A stretch of 64,000 nucleotides of DNA from Azadirachta indica. Lineage: Eukaryota; Streptophyta; Magnoliopsida; Sapindales; Meliaceae. The DNA lies in assembly GCA_022749755.1 (NCBI GenBank), contig CM040446.1:5882966-5946965 (forward strand). The letters run 5' to 3'. The notes beneath the pieces are model-generated. The model searched no databases, had not been told where the DNA came from, and saw nothing but the letters and a program-made list of their open reading frames with translations. Shown one piece after another: positions 33,225 to 45,524 of the stretch. Position 1 is the stretch's first letter, and each line of letters opens with the position of its first letter. A program made the position numbers and the translations under genes.

Positions 33225-35212
33225 TCAAAAAGCAGTATAGACAAAAGCACAAAGTTCATCGTCATCGTCATCATCTTCATCATCGTCTTTAACTTCATCA
33301 TTGTCCTTATCTTCGTCATCTTCCTCAACTGGAGCTGGTACCGTGTCTTCAACCTCTTTCACCAACTTTTTATACAGTGGAGTTGATAAATATCGCTCCC
33401 CATAGCTTGAATGTATGGTCTGATCATCACAATCATTCAAACCCAATGTAAGTAATTAATTAAATTACAATATGAATTGCTTTAAATTCTTAAAGAAATA
33501 ATTAATGTAATTACCACAATAAGTTTGCCTTTGTTCTCTGGCATTCGGGCAAGTTTTAGGGCTGCAACTGTGTTGGCACCTGATACGATTCCAACCTAGA
33601 CGAACAAGAAGATCAGATCTGCAGGCGAATGTCAGAAAATTAACATAAACAATTATCATTAAATTACCATAAGTCCCTCCACATGTGCCAATCGCCTGGC
33701 CATAATTAGTGCTTCTTCAGTGGTAACCTGGGAAATAGTTAATATAAATGTAGGATTTCAACTCATCAACTGAAACTTAGAGAAACAATTAATTATCACA
33801 AAATTAATCTCTTCGTTCAGCAATTAATACTAATTTAGGTACCTCAATAACTTTTTCCATCAAACCCTCGGGCACTAATTTTGATTTCATTCCAGCCCCA
33901 ATGCCAATAATGCCATGAGGACCTATAATTTAAGTTATTTGAAATTATATACGTCATCAGTTTCTCCAGCAGAATTAATATATACATTTATATAAGACAA
34001 CTCAAAATAATCAAATACAATATTAATCACCTGGTTTTCCCCCATTATATACGTTACTTTCAGTCGGTTCCACTCCATATATCTACAATATTAAACAGTA
34101 AAAAAAATTATAAAATAGAAGAATTCTAAGAAAATTTATAATTGTGTTAAGAATGATCGGTTAATTAAGTAATTAATTACTTTGATCTTGGGATTTCTCT
34201 GTTTAAGGCATTGGGCAACACCGGCTAGAGTTCCTCCTGTACCAATTCCCATCACAAAAATGTCTACTTTTCCTTGAGTAGCATCCCAGATTTCAGGACC
34301 CGTAGTCATCACATGTGCCTAATTAATAACAATTTCAGAAGATTAAGATAATTAATTTAACAATAATTAATTAAACTCTTGAATCTATTAAATTAATACT
34401 TTGTTGGGTACGATACCTCAGTATTGGCAGGATTTTCAAAAGGCTTGAGCATGTAAGAATTTGGTGTTGACTTATAGAGCTTTTCAGCGACCTTAATAGC
34501 TCCACTCACTCCTTTCTCGGGATCAGTAAGCACTACGTCAGCTCCAAATGCTTTCATAGCAACTCCTCTTTCGGTGCCTGTACTTTTAGGCATTGTTGCA
34601 ATTACCTTGTAACCTTTCAGCGCTCCCATAAACGCCAGGCTTATTCCAAAGTTTCCTGACGTTGGCTCTATTATCGTCGTCTAGTAATGCAATGCAACAT
34701 AAGTTAGTTTGCTAATAATTAACCATTTCTGAGTACTAAAAGTCAGCTAATTACCTCTCCAGGAGTAATTTCGCCTCTTCTTTCTGCATCTTTGATCATG
34801 AACAACGCTGCCCTGGTTGGTGGAAAAATATAAGATAAGGAGATAAAATTGATTTCATTAGTGTTTGATGGAATAGATGTCAACAATTAAGAAGTGGAAA
34901 ATTAAGAGAAAGAGAGACCTGTCTTTGTTGCTAGCAGTGGGAAGGAACATCTCTTGCTTGGCAACAACAGTTGCTACACATCCTCGAGTGACTTTGTTAA
35001 GTTTTACAAGGGGAGTTGCTGTAATGAGCTGACCGTCATGAAAACAGAAACGTTATTATCTTATCAATTTAAAATAGAAGTATAATATTAATATGCATGA
35101 ATGCATGACAAAAGAATTGAATTATAGATGAGGGATCAGTAATTACCTTAGAAGCATCTTTCTTGACCTTGTACTTATAGAAAGGTACTGGTTTTTGTTG
35201 CTCGGTCGCCAT
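33225..35212 (-). CDS. Cysteine-synthase-like (BSAS family) enzyme, ten exons, 367 aa, acidic C-terminal tail
   Basis: Exons (- strand order): 35212-35147, 35028-34919, 34812-34755, 34680-34417, 34318-34181, 34082-34031, 33922-33843, 33727-33668, 33595-33515, 33419-33225. All joins are GT-AG and in frame. It belongs to the PLP-dependent beta-substituting alanine synthases, which make cysteine from O-acetylserine and sulfide or beta-cyanoalanine from cysteine and cyanide. Visible motifs: TPLVKLN (27-33), SNKDR with the PLP lysine K57, TSGNFG (85-90), NPAN (161-164), H168, TTGPEIW, the phosphate loop GTGGT (192-196), EPTES, GIGAG, VSGA (S281) and SSYGERYLS. Canonical TSGNTG has Phe89 for Thr, and the Gln before FxNPAN (Q147 of Arabidopsis OASS) is Pro158; both contact substrate. 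The tail, about 335-358, is nearly all Asp/Glu and ends CAFVYTAF. No transit peptide, so probably cytosolic. Family certain; substrate uncertain. Confidence 0.92.
33255..33325 (-). repeat. GAT/GAC trinucleotide tract coding the acidic tail
   Basis: On the + strand the bases read as TCATCG/TCATCT-type triplets. In the gene frame they are Asp and Glu codons. Expansion of this microsatellite probably created the acidic extension. Confidence 0.7.
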
Positions 35213-35326
35213 TAATGGAGGATTGGATTGGTGTTGGGATATATTCAAACACCACTGATTCTTTCAGTTTTAGTTTCGGGGGCTACAATGAATACACTTA
35301 CAAAGAGTTAACAAGCAAGCACTCTC

Positions 35327-35336
35327 CTTTTATAGC
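35327..35336 (-). promoter_or_regulatory. TATA box of the cysteine-synthase-like gene
   Basis: CTATAAAAGG on the - strand, 115-124 bases before the ATG, followed by an ordinary-looking 5' leader. It supports the annotated start and suggests the promoter is intact. Confidence 0.65.
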
Positions 35337-35409
35337 GGTATCGGGGATCCATATTCTTCTTTTTAATATTACACAAATTAAGATAAATATAATTTTATTA
35401 TATTAAATA

Positions 35410-36690
35410 AAAAATTATTTTATTTTATTTTATGTTATGTTTTGTTATGTTATTACTGAATAGCCAAGCTACCAACTTTACAAATAAAATATTTATGATA
35501 AGTTGATTTATTTGCACCCCAAAATCTATTTTGAATACTGTTTTAGTTGAACCATTTAAAAATATTTGAGAATTAAGATTTACTCTATATACCTTTATAA
35601 GTGTCTAAAAGACCTTAATTATATTATTTTTATTATGTATCTTAATTTTACTGTTTGCTAATAAAGATATTCATCAAACACTAATACTTTTTATTTTTTA
35701 AATAAAATTTTAAAATTAATTAAAATAAAAAAATTAATAATATTTAATAAAGAAAAAGTTTTATATTTTTTGTATATAGTTTTCTACAGAAGTTTAAAAA
35801 AAATTAATTCATGATATCACAATTTTCTACAATTTATGGATAGATCTTAGGATCTAGAATCATGTAATAGCTATAGAATTTAAATAATTATTTTATTGTG
35901 GAGGAAGGGGTGTAAAAAAAAATTTTAATTGTGCTTATATAATAAGCTACGAAATCAATATTTTTGTAATAAATATTTTTTAAAAATATGAGTGTTCAAA
36001 TTAAATTTTATGGTGCAAATACATCTACTCAATATTCATAATTTTTTTATTATAGTCTCTTCACAAAGGCTTAGAGAATTTCTCAACACTCAATATTCAT
36101 ATTATTCAATACACACAAAATAATTGAATTATATGTATGTATATATAATTATGCAATAACAATAAGCTTCTTTCCTTCCTAACTAAGAAAAGGCAATCAA
36201 ATAATCTAAATTATTTCAAAAGAGAATCTTATCAATATCTTATTTTTTGAAATGATTGAATAATCAACTCCATTTATTGCAACGTCCTTCAATGAAAATG
36301 CAATGTGGAGTGATTACTTCACCTTTTATCGTGTTCAATCTGAAATTTTAACTTCACCCTTTTCTGTAAATCTTTACATGACTTGTTCTCTACTTGTGTT
36401 TCCATGACAGGACTACACAAATTGTAAAATTCAATCATCAATTTTTAATTTAAATGTATACTTTACTCTTTTATCTAAATACTTTACTCTATTTATGTAG
36501 CAAATAACCTCACCCCCTTTTTCTTAGGAGACGCAATGCTTACCACGTTTACCCAAAGTGGATGGAAAGGTTCGGCGACAACAACAAGGGTGTTGTTTTC
36601 TTTTTCTTTTTTTCATTTTTTGAAATAAGCCTTTTAAAAGTAATGCAGAATCAACACATTAAACAAATAAACAATATTCATATTATTCAA
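35410..36690. repeat. Dispersed repeat family R, copy b
   Basis: Begins just upstream of the promoter. Matches 41760-42300 (ACAAATAAAATATTTATGAT, TGCACCCCAAAATCTATTTTG, GGATAGATCTTAGGATCTAG) and then the GTGCAAATACATC and TTCACCCTTTTCT landmarks. It is cut short near 36480, where it jumps to a GCAAATAACCTCAC / CTTAGGAGACGCA block also found at 39950 and 53960. Confidence 0.6.
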
Positions 36691-38110
36691 CACAAATAAA
36701 CAAATAAATTGTCAAAGTAAATTTTATGGTGTAAATAGATCCACTCAATATTAGTATTGTCCTACACAAATAAAGGATTAAACTATATCTAAATATGTAT
36801 ATATAAGTATTCAATAGTAATAAGCTTATTTCCTTCCTAACTAGGAAAAGGCAATAAAATAATTTAAATTATTTCAAAAGTCTTATCAATATCTTATTTT
36901 GTGAATCATCGAATAGTCAACTCAATTTATTGTCCTTCCATGAAATTTTAATTTGGAGTGATTACTTTACCTTTATCTTCTCCAATCTGAAATGTTTACT
37001 TCACCCTTTTCTCTAAATCTTTGCACGGCTTGTTCTTTACTTCTCTTTGCATGACATGACTACACAAACTGTAAAATTCAATTATCAATTAACAATTTAA
37101 TTATATACTTTCCCTTTTGCTCCAAAACATCACATACCTTATTCTTTGCTTTCTATGTAACATGAGTACATAATTTTAGTCTTTTCATTTGGAAGTGTAA
37201 CGGTAATATTGACAACTTGAAATTAAGGGAAGAATACAGTGAAAAAGAAGAATGATATATGTTAATTGATTTGCTAATTTAAGTTTGTTCTTTAAAAATC
37301 AAAAAATGATATTAATTTTTTTTATTCATCTTTTTTTTTTACTAAATGCTTATTTTAATAGAAGTTTTATAAAGATATTCCCACAGAAATTATTATATAC
37401 CACTAAGATTTGGGAAAAGTGCAGAAACTCTAAATTTTGAAGAGGTGAATATATACCGTCTGAAATTTCAAGAATTAGATAAATATTCGTTGACCTAGTG
37501 AAATTCAAACTTCCATTAGTTTGATTAGATATACTATTAATATTTTAGTTCTAGAACTTGAGTGGAATAAAAATTTTGGATGTATTTTTTCTAATTTTAA
37601 CAAATTAATCAATACTATATATACAATACTAGCAAGGGTAGTAATAGATCACGAATCCCCATATTTAGTTCTTTTTCCTATTTCAACCAAGATTCCCCAT
37701 TTCTCTTTACCCAAAAAAAAATAGATTTTACAAATTTTAAGCTCATTAATTTGTTTAGGATACTTGAAAAAAAAATGATTTTACAATAATTTAATGGAAT
37801 TGGAGTCGATACAAATTTTATAACAGTATAAATTTATTGGTCAAAATATGTATTTATAGTATTTAAAAAAAATAAGTTCCTACAAATTCTAGTTTCTCTT
37901 TAACATCAAATATCCACAATACTCAGTTCTCATAAAATCCTATAAATCAAACTAGTTGTTCATATATTTCCAACAATAATAATCATACAAATTAATTTCT
38001 TCTATGTCAAATAACCAATTCTATAAAATAATTGATGAAAGTAAAATAATTGACAATAACCACTAATTTGATTGATCAATTTATCGAATATTATAATTTA
38101 CAATAATTAT
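36691..38110. repeat. Dispersed repeat family R, copy c
   Basis: Runs through the whole landmark series from GTGTAAATAGATCC (36730) to CAAATATCCACAATACTC and CATATATTTCC (about 37970). No coding frame. Confidence 0.65.
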
Positions 38111-38790
38111 GTCAGAATAAAATATCAAATTTGATTGATACAGGTTCCTTAACTTTTTTTCATTAGCTTATGAGATTAGAAAAATAAATAATTTGATTAT
38201 TTATTTTGAATTATTTTAATTTGCACATAAATGTTAGTCACGAATATATATATATATATATGCGTATTAATAAATTATAACTCCAACTCTTAATAAATTG
38301 ACCAAAAAAAAAATTAGAGAACATATATTAATGAATTTAAGAGGTTTATATTTCTTATAAATTTTGAAGAAAAAACTATTTTCCTAATTTTTTTAGAATG
38401 AGAAAATGAAATATTGAAAAGAAAATAAGAAATCTAGGAGTTTTTTTTATTTTTTTTGGCTTTGTTAAGCTTATATTACTTCATTAAAATAAAATAACTC
38501 ATTGATTATAAATTGGTCATTTTATTTTATATCTCCCAATTTTTTCTTATTCTATCAAATTTTATGATTATGATAATTAAAATTGATCTTTTTTTATAAC
38601 TGAAAATTTCAAAAAATTCCCTTTCTTTTAAAAAAAAAATTGAACATATGAGGAACTTAATTGATTACATTGAATTTTTTTTTTAATTTCATGATATTTT
38701 ATTATGTAATCTTCGAAGAGTTTACATATGACTACATACTATAGAGAAACAGGTGTATTAAATGAGAGTAAAGTATTATACAATGGATAT
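38111..38790. other. AT-rich spacer
   Basis: Contains an (AT)n run near 38245-38262. The sequence to its right resembles 52640-53080, so it may belong to the repeat family as a longer variant. Confidence 0.4.
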
Positions 38791-40015
38791 TTTTACAATT
38801 TAAATATTCATAATAAATTTTATAGTGCAAATAAATGCAGTCGATATTATATAATTCACTGTAGATAAATTATACATGTAAAATTAATCAATGATAATGA
38901 ATACATAGGTCCTCCCTATCAATTAGCGAAGCTTCCCATTGATGTAGTAAGCTTCTTTCTTTCCGAATTCAGAAAAGATAGTGAAATAGTCTAAATTATT
39001 TCAAAGAGAATCTTATCAATGTTTTATATTGTGAATGATTGAATGATCTACTTTATTGCAACATCATTCAGTGAAAATTCAATTTGGAATATGTAGTGCC
39101 TTATCTTGTTCAATATAAAATGTTTATTTCACCATTTTCTCTAAACCTTTACATGACTTATTATTTACTTGTGTTTGTATAATTTGACTACACAAACCAT
39201 AAAATTCAATTATCAATAATTAAATTAATTATATACTTTACCTCTTGTTCTATACATAGCTTTTTCTTTACTTTTTTTTGTAAGACTTGACTACAAAAGC
39301 AGTAATTAAGCACTATTATGGTACTTTAATTTTGATGTCCAAAAGCAATCTTATCTACTCGAAATTAAGGAAAGAATCTTGTGAAAAGGAAGAATGTCAT
39401 CTGCTAGGTGATCTTTAATTTAGGCCTCCTTTTGAAAAATTTAAATATGATGTTAATTTTTTTTTTTTTTTTAGTGAAAGCTTATTATAATAGAAGTTAT
39501 ATAAAGATATTTTAAAGGAAATTGACATATACTTGTAAAATTTGGGTGAGTTTTATAAAAATATCAAATTTATACTGGTCTTAATGCATAGTTAAAGTAT
39601 TTAACAAAAAAATTTTCTACAATTGTCTCATTAACTTGAAGTATCTATATTTCTGAATTGTAAAAAAATCCTATAATATAAATCAATTGTTCATATCTGT
39701 CCAACAATAATAATTGTAGAAATTAAATTTTTCATAGGTACAATTACCAATTCGCTTTTATTAATGTAAATATCCCTAACATTTTAAAAAATTTTACTTT
39801 GGTTCCCGTTATATTAGCTACCTTTTATTGTTAGTTGTGACTCGTGTCTAGCTCGTCTTGGACCTAAATTTGCCTCAATATTGTTTGTCTAATATAATAT
39901 TTTATTTCAATATGAGTATTCGGAGTAGTATTTATGCAGCAAATAACCTCACTACTTTTCTTAGGAGATGCAGTCTTATATGGCGTTTGGCCAAAGCGAA
40001 TAGAAAGGTTGGGCG

Positions 40016-40047
<32 letters not shown>

Positions 40048-40260
40048 TATTTTAAATAAATAAACCTTGTCAAAGTAAGGCAGAATCAACAAGGGTGTAG
40101 TTGGGCAAATACCATGCAAGAAAGGCTGGTCTACAACCAATGGACAGTTGGTGGTACGTGGTGGATGGATGACTGCAAGAGATTAGAGACAACTATATAT
40201 GGAATAAGGAAAGATAATTTGTGGAGAAATGCATGCAAAAAATTAATTGTCCTTAATATA
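38791..40260. repeat. Dispersed repeat family R, copy d, with extra block
   Basis: Landmarks from GTGCAAATAAATGC (38826) to ATAAATCAATTGTTCATAT, then a block at 39790-40200 with GCAAATAACCTCAC, TTAGGAGATGCAGTCTTATA, CAAATACCATGCA, GGCTGGTCTACAACCAAT and GGATGACTGCAAGAGA. That block recurs at 53830-54190. An (AT)n run lies at 40022-40048. Confidence 0.65.
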
Positions 40261-42340
40261 GTAAATTACACTATGATATTTTTGTAATAGATTTTTTTTT
40301 AAAGAACGAGTATTCAAAGTAAATTATATAGTGTAAATAGGTCTACTCAACATTCATATTATTCAACACGAATAAATAATTATACTATATCTATATATAT
40401 CTACATAAGGATTCAATCATAATAAGTTTTTTTCCTTCCTAACTAGGAAAAGGTAATGAAATAATCTAAATTATTTCAAAAGAGTCTTATCAATCTCTTA
40501 TTTTGTGAATGATTGAATAGTCAACTCAATTTACTGCGACATCCTTCCATGAAATTTTTTAATTTGGAGTGATTACTTTACCTTTATCTTCTTCAATCTG
40601 AAATGTTTACTTCACCCTTTTCTCTAAATCTTTACATGGCTTGCTCTCTACTTGTGTTTGCACGACATGACTACACAAACTATAAAATTCAATAATCAAT
40701 TAATTATATACTTTACCTCATACTCCAAAACTCCACACATCTTACTCTTTACTTTCTGTGTAACATGAGTACATAAGCTGTAAGGACTATTTTAGTATTA
40801 TAATTTGGATGTGTAAGGGCAATATTATCCACTTGAATTAAGGAAAGAATCCAATGAAAAAGAAAGATGATATATGTTGGTTGATTCGCTAATTTAAGAT
40901 TGTTCTTCAAAATTCAAAATATGATGTTAATTTGTTTATTTATCTTTTTCTTTCTCTTACTAAATGCTTATTATAATATAAGTTTTATAAAGATATTAAA
41001 ATTAAAATTAAAATGTACCCTTGAGATTTTAGGAAAAGTGAAAAAACCTTACTTTTTGAGGAACTGCATAAATACAGTTTGGAGTTTCAAGAATTAGATA
41101 TGATATCAATATTTTTTTATCCAGAACTTTAGTGGAATAAAAATTCAAGTTATAGTTTTCCTAATTTTAACAATTAATCTCTTTTATTCATATTCTACTA
41201 GTAGAGATGGCATTGGATCACCGATGCCCATCGTTAGTTTCTTGTCCCTGTTTGGACCAAGATTTCCTATTCCTACCTTGTCCCTATTTGACTCCCTTCC
41301 TCTTTATTAAAAAAAAAAAAAGAAAGAGGTTTGTATTTTACAATATATTTTTATGCTCATTAATTAATTTAGGGTACTTGAAAAAAATAATCTAATAACA
41401 ATTTAATGGCATTGGACTCAATACAGATTTTATAAAATATTAAATTCATTGGTCCGTATACATATTTAATGTATTTAAGAAAAATACCCCTTAGGTGTAG
41501 TTGAAGTGTTTGGGCATACTTGATGCTTTCAGGCTATCCCATAAGAGGTAACGGTTTAGTATTGTAGGTTAGGTCGCTTAATCTCCTCCAAAACTTTTTT
41601 TAAAATTAAAAAAGAGTATTTAAGAAAAAACAAGTTCCCACAATTTAATTTCTCATTAACGTAAAATATTCACAATTCTCACCAAATCTATCAAATAAAT
41701 CTGTTGCTCATATATTTCTAGCAATAATAATAATGCAATTTAATTTTTCTATTAAATAAAAAATTATTTTTTTTATTTATATTATTGCTGAAAGTCATAC
41801 TCAATCTATCAATTTTACAAATAAAACATTTATGATTAGTTGGTTTAATTATTTGCACCCTAAAATCTATTTTGAATACATTTTTACTCCTCAACCACTA
41901 AAATCTATACATCTTTACAAGTGTCTAAATGATGTTAATTAAAATATTTTTATTATGTACATTAATTTTTCTATTCACTCATAAAAATATTGATCAACTG
42001 CTAATGCTTTTTTTTAAAATAAAAATTATAAAATTAGTTAAAATAAAAAATTAAATATGTAGGTTTCTATAGACATCTAAATTTTTTTTAATTCATGATA
42101 TGGATAGATCTTAGGATCTAGAATTATGTAATAGTTATAGAATTTGCATATTACTATTTATTGTGGAGAAATAGGTGCCAAACATTAATTGTTTTTAATA
42201 TAGTATATTACACAATGGATACTTTTGTTATAGTTTTTTTTTTTTTCTTTTAAGTAGGAGCATTCAAGTAAATTTTAAGGTGCAAATAGATCCACTCAAT
42301 ATTCGTATTATTCAATGCAAATAAATCATTAAATTATATG
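40261..42340. repeat. Dispersed repeat family R, copy e (interrupted by a SINE)
   Basis: Full landmark series from GTGTAAATAGGTC (40330), then CTAGTAGAGATGG (41200), the SINE insertion, and the ACAAATAAAACATTTATGAT block shared with copy b, ending in a second GTGCAAATAGATCC start at 42278. Confidence 0.65.
41485..41615 (+). mobile_element. tRNA-derived SINE with 14-bp target duplication
   Basis: GTATTTAAGAAAAA occurs at 41471-41484 and again at 41616-41629, bracketing 131 bases absent from other copies of repeat R. The insert starts TACCCCTTAGGTGTAGTTGA, a decayed RNA polymerase III box A context, followed 40-50 bases later by AACGGTTTAGTATTG, a plausible decayed box B. It ends in a TTTTTTT-AAAATTAAAAAAGA tail. 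Length, tRNA-like head and long direct repeats fit a plant SINE. Confidence 0.65.
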
Positions 42341-43531
42341 TATGTATACTTAATTATTTTAGTTTGTTTTATTTTATGTTATGTTATTACTAAAAGTCAT
42401 GGTCAAGCCCAATTTTTACGTGGTATGCTTTTAATTTTCAAAATAAAATTTTAAAATTAATTAAAAATAAAAAATAATAATGTTTAATAAAGTAAAAATC
42501 GTACATTTTTATGTAGTACATAGTTTTTTATAGACGTCTAAATTTTTTAATCCATGATGTTATAGTTTTTTTATAGCTTATGGATAGATCTTGTAGTACT
42601 TAATGGAAGCAAAAAAAATAATTTTCCTTAATATAGTAAATTATACAATAGGTATTTTTGTAATAAACTTTTTTTATTGAAATATGAGTATTTAAAGTAA
42701 ATTATATATATATAATTATTAAATAATAATAAGCTTCTTTTCTTTCTAACTAGGAAAATAATCTTCTTTCCTTCCTAATTAGTAAAAGACAGTGAACTAT
42801 TTAAAAATAAAATCTTATCATTATCATGTCTTGTGAATGATTGAATAGTCAAATTAATTTATTTCAACATCATTCATTGAAAATTTAATTAGTAGTGACT
42901 ACTTTACCTTTATCTTGTTCATTATGAAAAGGTTACTTCACCTTTTTCTCTAAATCTTTCCATGGCTTATTATCTACTTGTATTTGTGTGACTTTGCTAC
43001 AAACTACAAAATTCAATCATTAATGATTAATTTAATTATATATTTACATTACCCTTTAGTATAATAGTTCACATAACTTGGTTTTACTTTTGTTTGTATG
43101 ACTTGACTACACAAGTGGTAAGCCCTATTTTAGTATTTTAAATTGAATATCTAAAGGTAAACTTATTTACTAGAAATTAAGAAAACAACCCAGTGAGAAA
43201 GAAGAATGACATGTGTTAGCTGATTGCCAATTTAAGTCTTTTTTTTTTTTAAATAAAAATACAATGTTAATAAAAGTTATATAAAGATATTTTAGGAGAA
43301 TTTAATATTGACTCCTGAAATTTTGAAAAAGTGCAAATACCCTTATTCTTAACAAGGTTGGGATAGATATACCTTATAGTTTTAAGAAATAGATAAACCA
43401 CTTTCTTTTTACAAAAAAGAAAGAAGTTTTGGAATTTACAAAATTTAAACTCATGCTTTAGAATACTTTAAACAATAACTTTATATAACTTTGTAGTATT
43501 GAACTTGCTAGAAATTTTATATGAAAATATT
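42341..43531. repeat. Dispersed repeat family R, copies f and g (left part)
   Basis: A short copy with TTTATGTTATGTTATTACT and GGATAGATCTTG leads into a further landmark series (AAGCTTCTTTTC, GTGAATGATTGAATAGTC, TGACTTGACTACACAAG). The copy is split at 43531 by the LTR-type element and continues at 52326. Confidence 0.55.
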
Positions 43532-44154
43532 TGTCGATATCAAATTTCATCACCTGATATCAATTAGTAAATTTATTTGTATGTGAGGAAAAAACTATTT
43601 TTTTCTCTTTTTTCTTTTCCTTATATGCTCGTTAATTCATTAGCTTATTTGAAAAATTAGTTCAAGTGGAATTCTGATTGACGATAATTTACGATTAAGT
43701 GAAATTCTAATTAGAGATAATTCAATATTTTGACTTACCTATAATTTAGATGAGATATGACTTCTCTAAAAAACTCTTTATTAGATCTAACCTAAATAAG
43801 AAATGATTATTGAAGTTTTATAAATTTGTACCTTTACCTTTTATCTTATGTGTCTTTGTTCTTTAATATAGATCTAATAGTTATCTTATTGAGTTAATAT
43901 ACAAGTAAAAAGCCAACTTAATTTTGGATGTTAGAAAAATGGTCCAATAGTAAGTTTTCTTATTTAAAAAGTAACGTAGTTCTATTTGAAACAAATGAAG
44001 AACCTGAAAATTTTGTATTTTTAACCAAATTTTTTAGGATCTTTTACTCTCTTTTATATGAGAATTTCAAATGAAGTAACTGATGTTTTATTATTCGAGA
44101 ATGACAAATGGTAGGTCTTAATTAATGAGGCCCTTATTAATATACTGTGATGAG

Positions 44155-44552
44155 TGTTGGAAATTAAACTTGATTTGTCCTAAAATGAATTGGGTTTGTA
44201 AGATTTGTGCCTAAGAATACTATGGCCCAATTTCTAGAAATTTTTAAAAAAATATCTAAATATTTATTCCATAAATATGTAGATATTTGATAATAAAAAT
44301 TTAAATATTTATAAGAAACATCTAGATATTATTATGAATATTTCTATAAAGATATTTATAGCCATTGTGTGTTGGTATAATTTTAACCGTTAGTTAAAGA
44401 TGTGCCAATTATAAATAAGGATGAGTTTTTCCATTATATGTCAAACCAAAAAAATTAGAAATCAATAAGATTGTAAGCTTCTCCTTCCTTATCCATAATT
44501 ATTCCTAACAAATTTATCTTCTTTTGTAATATAAACCCTCCACCTTCCAATA
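44155..44552 (+). repeat. 5' LTR of the Copia element
   Basis: 398 bases, TGTTGG to CCAATA. Contains a TTATAAATAAGG TATA-type box near 44410. Confidence 0.85.
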
Positions 44553-44597
44553 AAATGGTATTAGAGTAAAAGTGTGAGTGATAATTGCAAGTAATGG

Positions 44598-45524
44598 AAT
44601 GGCTCTCTTTTAAGTTCCAATGCTTACCAAGAGCAATTACAATAATTGGAGCATCAAGATGAAGGCTTTGCTAAGAGTTCAAGATACGTGGGAAGTTGTA
44701 GAGAAAAGGTTTGATATGTCGAAAGATAAGGTCACCCTTATTCAAGCTTAAAAAGATCTCTTGAAAAATTTTATAAAGAGAGACAGGGAAGCTGTCTACC
44801 TCATCTATCAAGCATCGGATGAAGATGGCTTTGAAAAGGTTTCAAATGCAACCACTGCCAAAAAAGCATGGGGGATGCTTTAAATTTCATACAAAGGTGC
44901 CGAAAAAGTGATAAAGGTACGTCTTCAAACTCTACAAGGTGTGTTTGAATCTTTATATACAAAAGAATATGAATCAATTTCTGAGTACGTTTTTAGAGTT
45001 TTGGTGATTGCTAATCAATTAAAAAGAAATGGAGAAAGTTTAAGTAATGTTCGAATTATAGAGAAAATCTTCATTCCATAGATTCAAAATTTGAGTATAT
45101 TATTATAACAATTGAAGAAACAAAAGATTTAGAGTCCATGACTATTAAAGAATTTATGGGCTCATTACAAGCATATGAAGAAAGACAAAAGAGTAAGCAA
45201 GAAGCCTTGGAACAAGTTTGCCATACAAAGCTCACCTTTAAAGAAAAGAAAGAAAGTTTCGATAATAAGAGAAGCTAATATGGAAGAGGAAATGGTCGAG
45301 GATAAGGCCACGAACGTGGATGTGGACGAGAATGGAGAGGACCTTCAAATTATAGCAACAACAACAATGATAGAAGAGAAGGCTCAACAAGAGGTCATGG
45401 AAGAGACAATTCAAACTTAAGGTATGATAAGTCTCAAGTTAACTATTACAATTGTCAAAAGTTTGGCCATTATGCTTTTGAGTGTAGAGCTTCCAATAAT
45501 AAAGTTAATGAGAAGGCCAACTAT
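44598..45524 (+). pseudogene. Copia gag
   Basis: The frames read LTKSNYNNWSIKMKALLR and, after stops, AKKAWGML and YESISEYVFRVLVIANQLK, the usual order of plant Copia gag (UBN2-type). The zinc knuckle near 45444-45484 reads YYNCQKFGHYAFEC, so its first Cys is now Tyr. At least four in-frame stops. Confidence 0.75.

Noticed and set aside
33158..33352. A 64-codon Met/Lys/Thr-rich - strand frame
   Set aside because: It is the shifted frame of the acidic-tail repeat of the cysteine-synthase-like gene.
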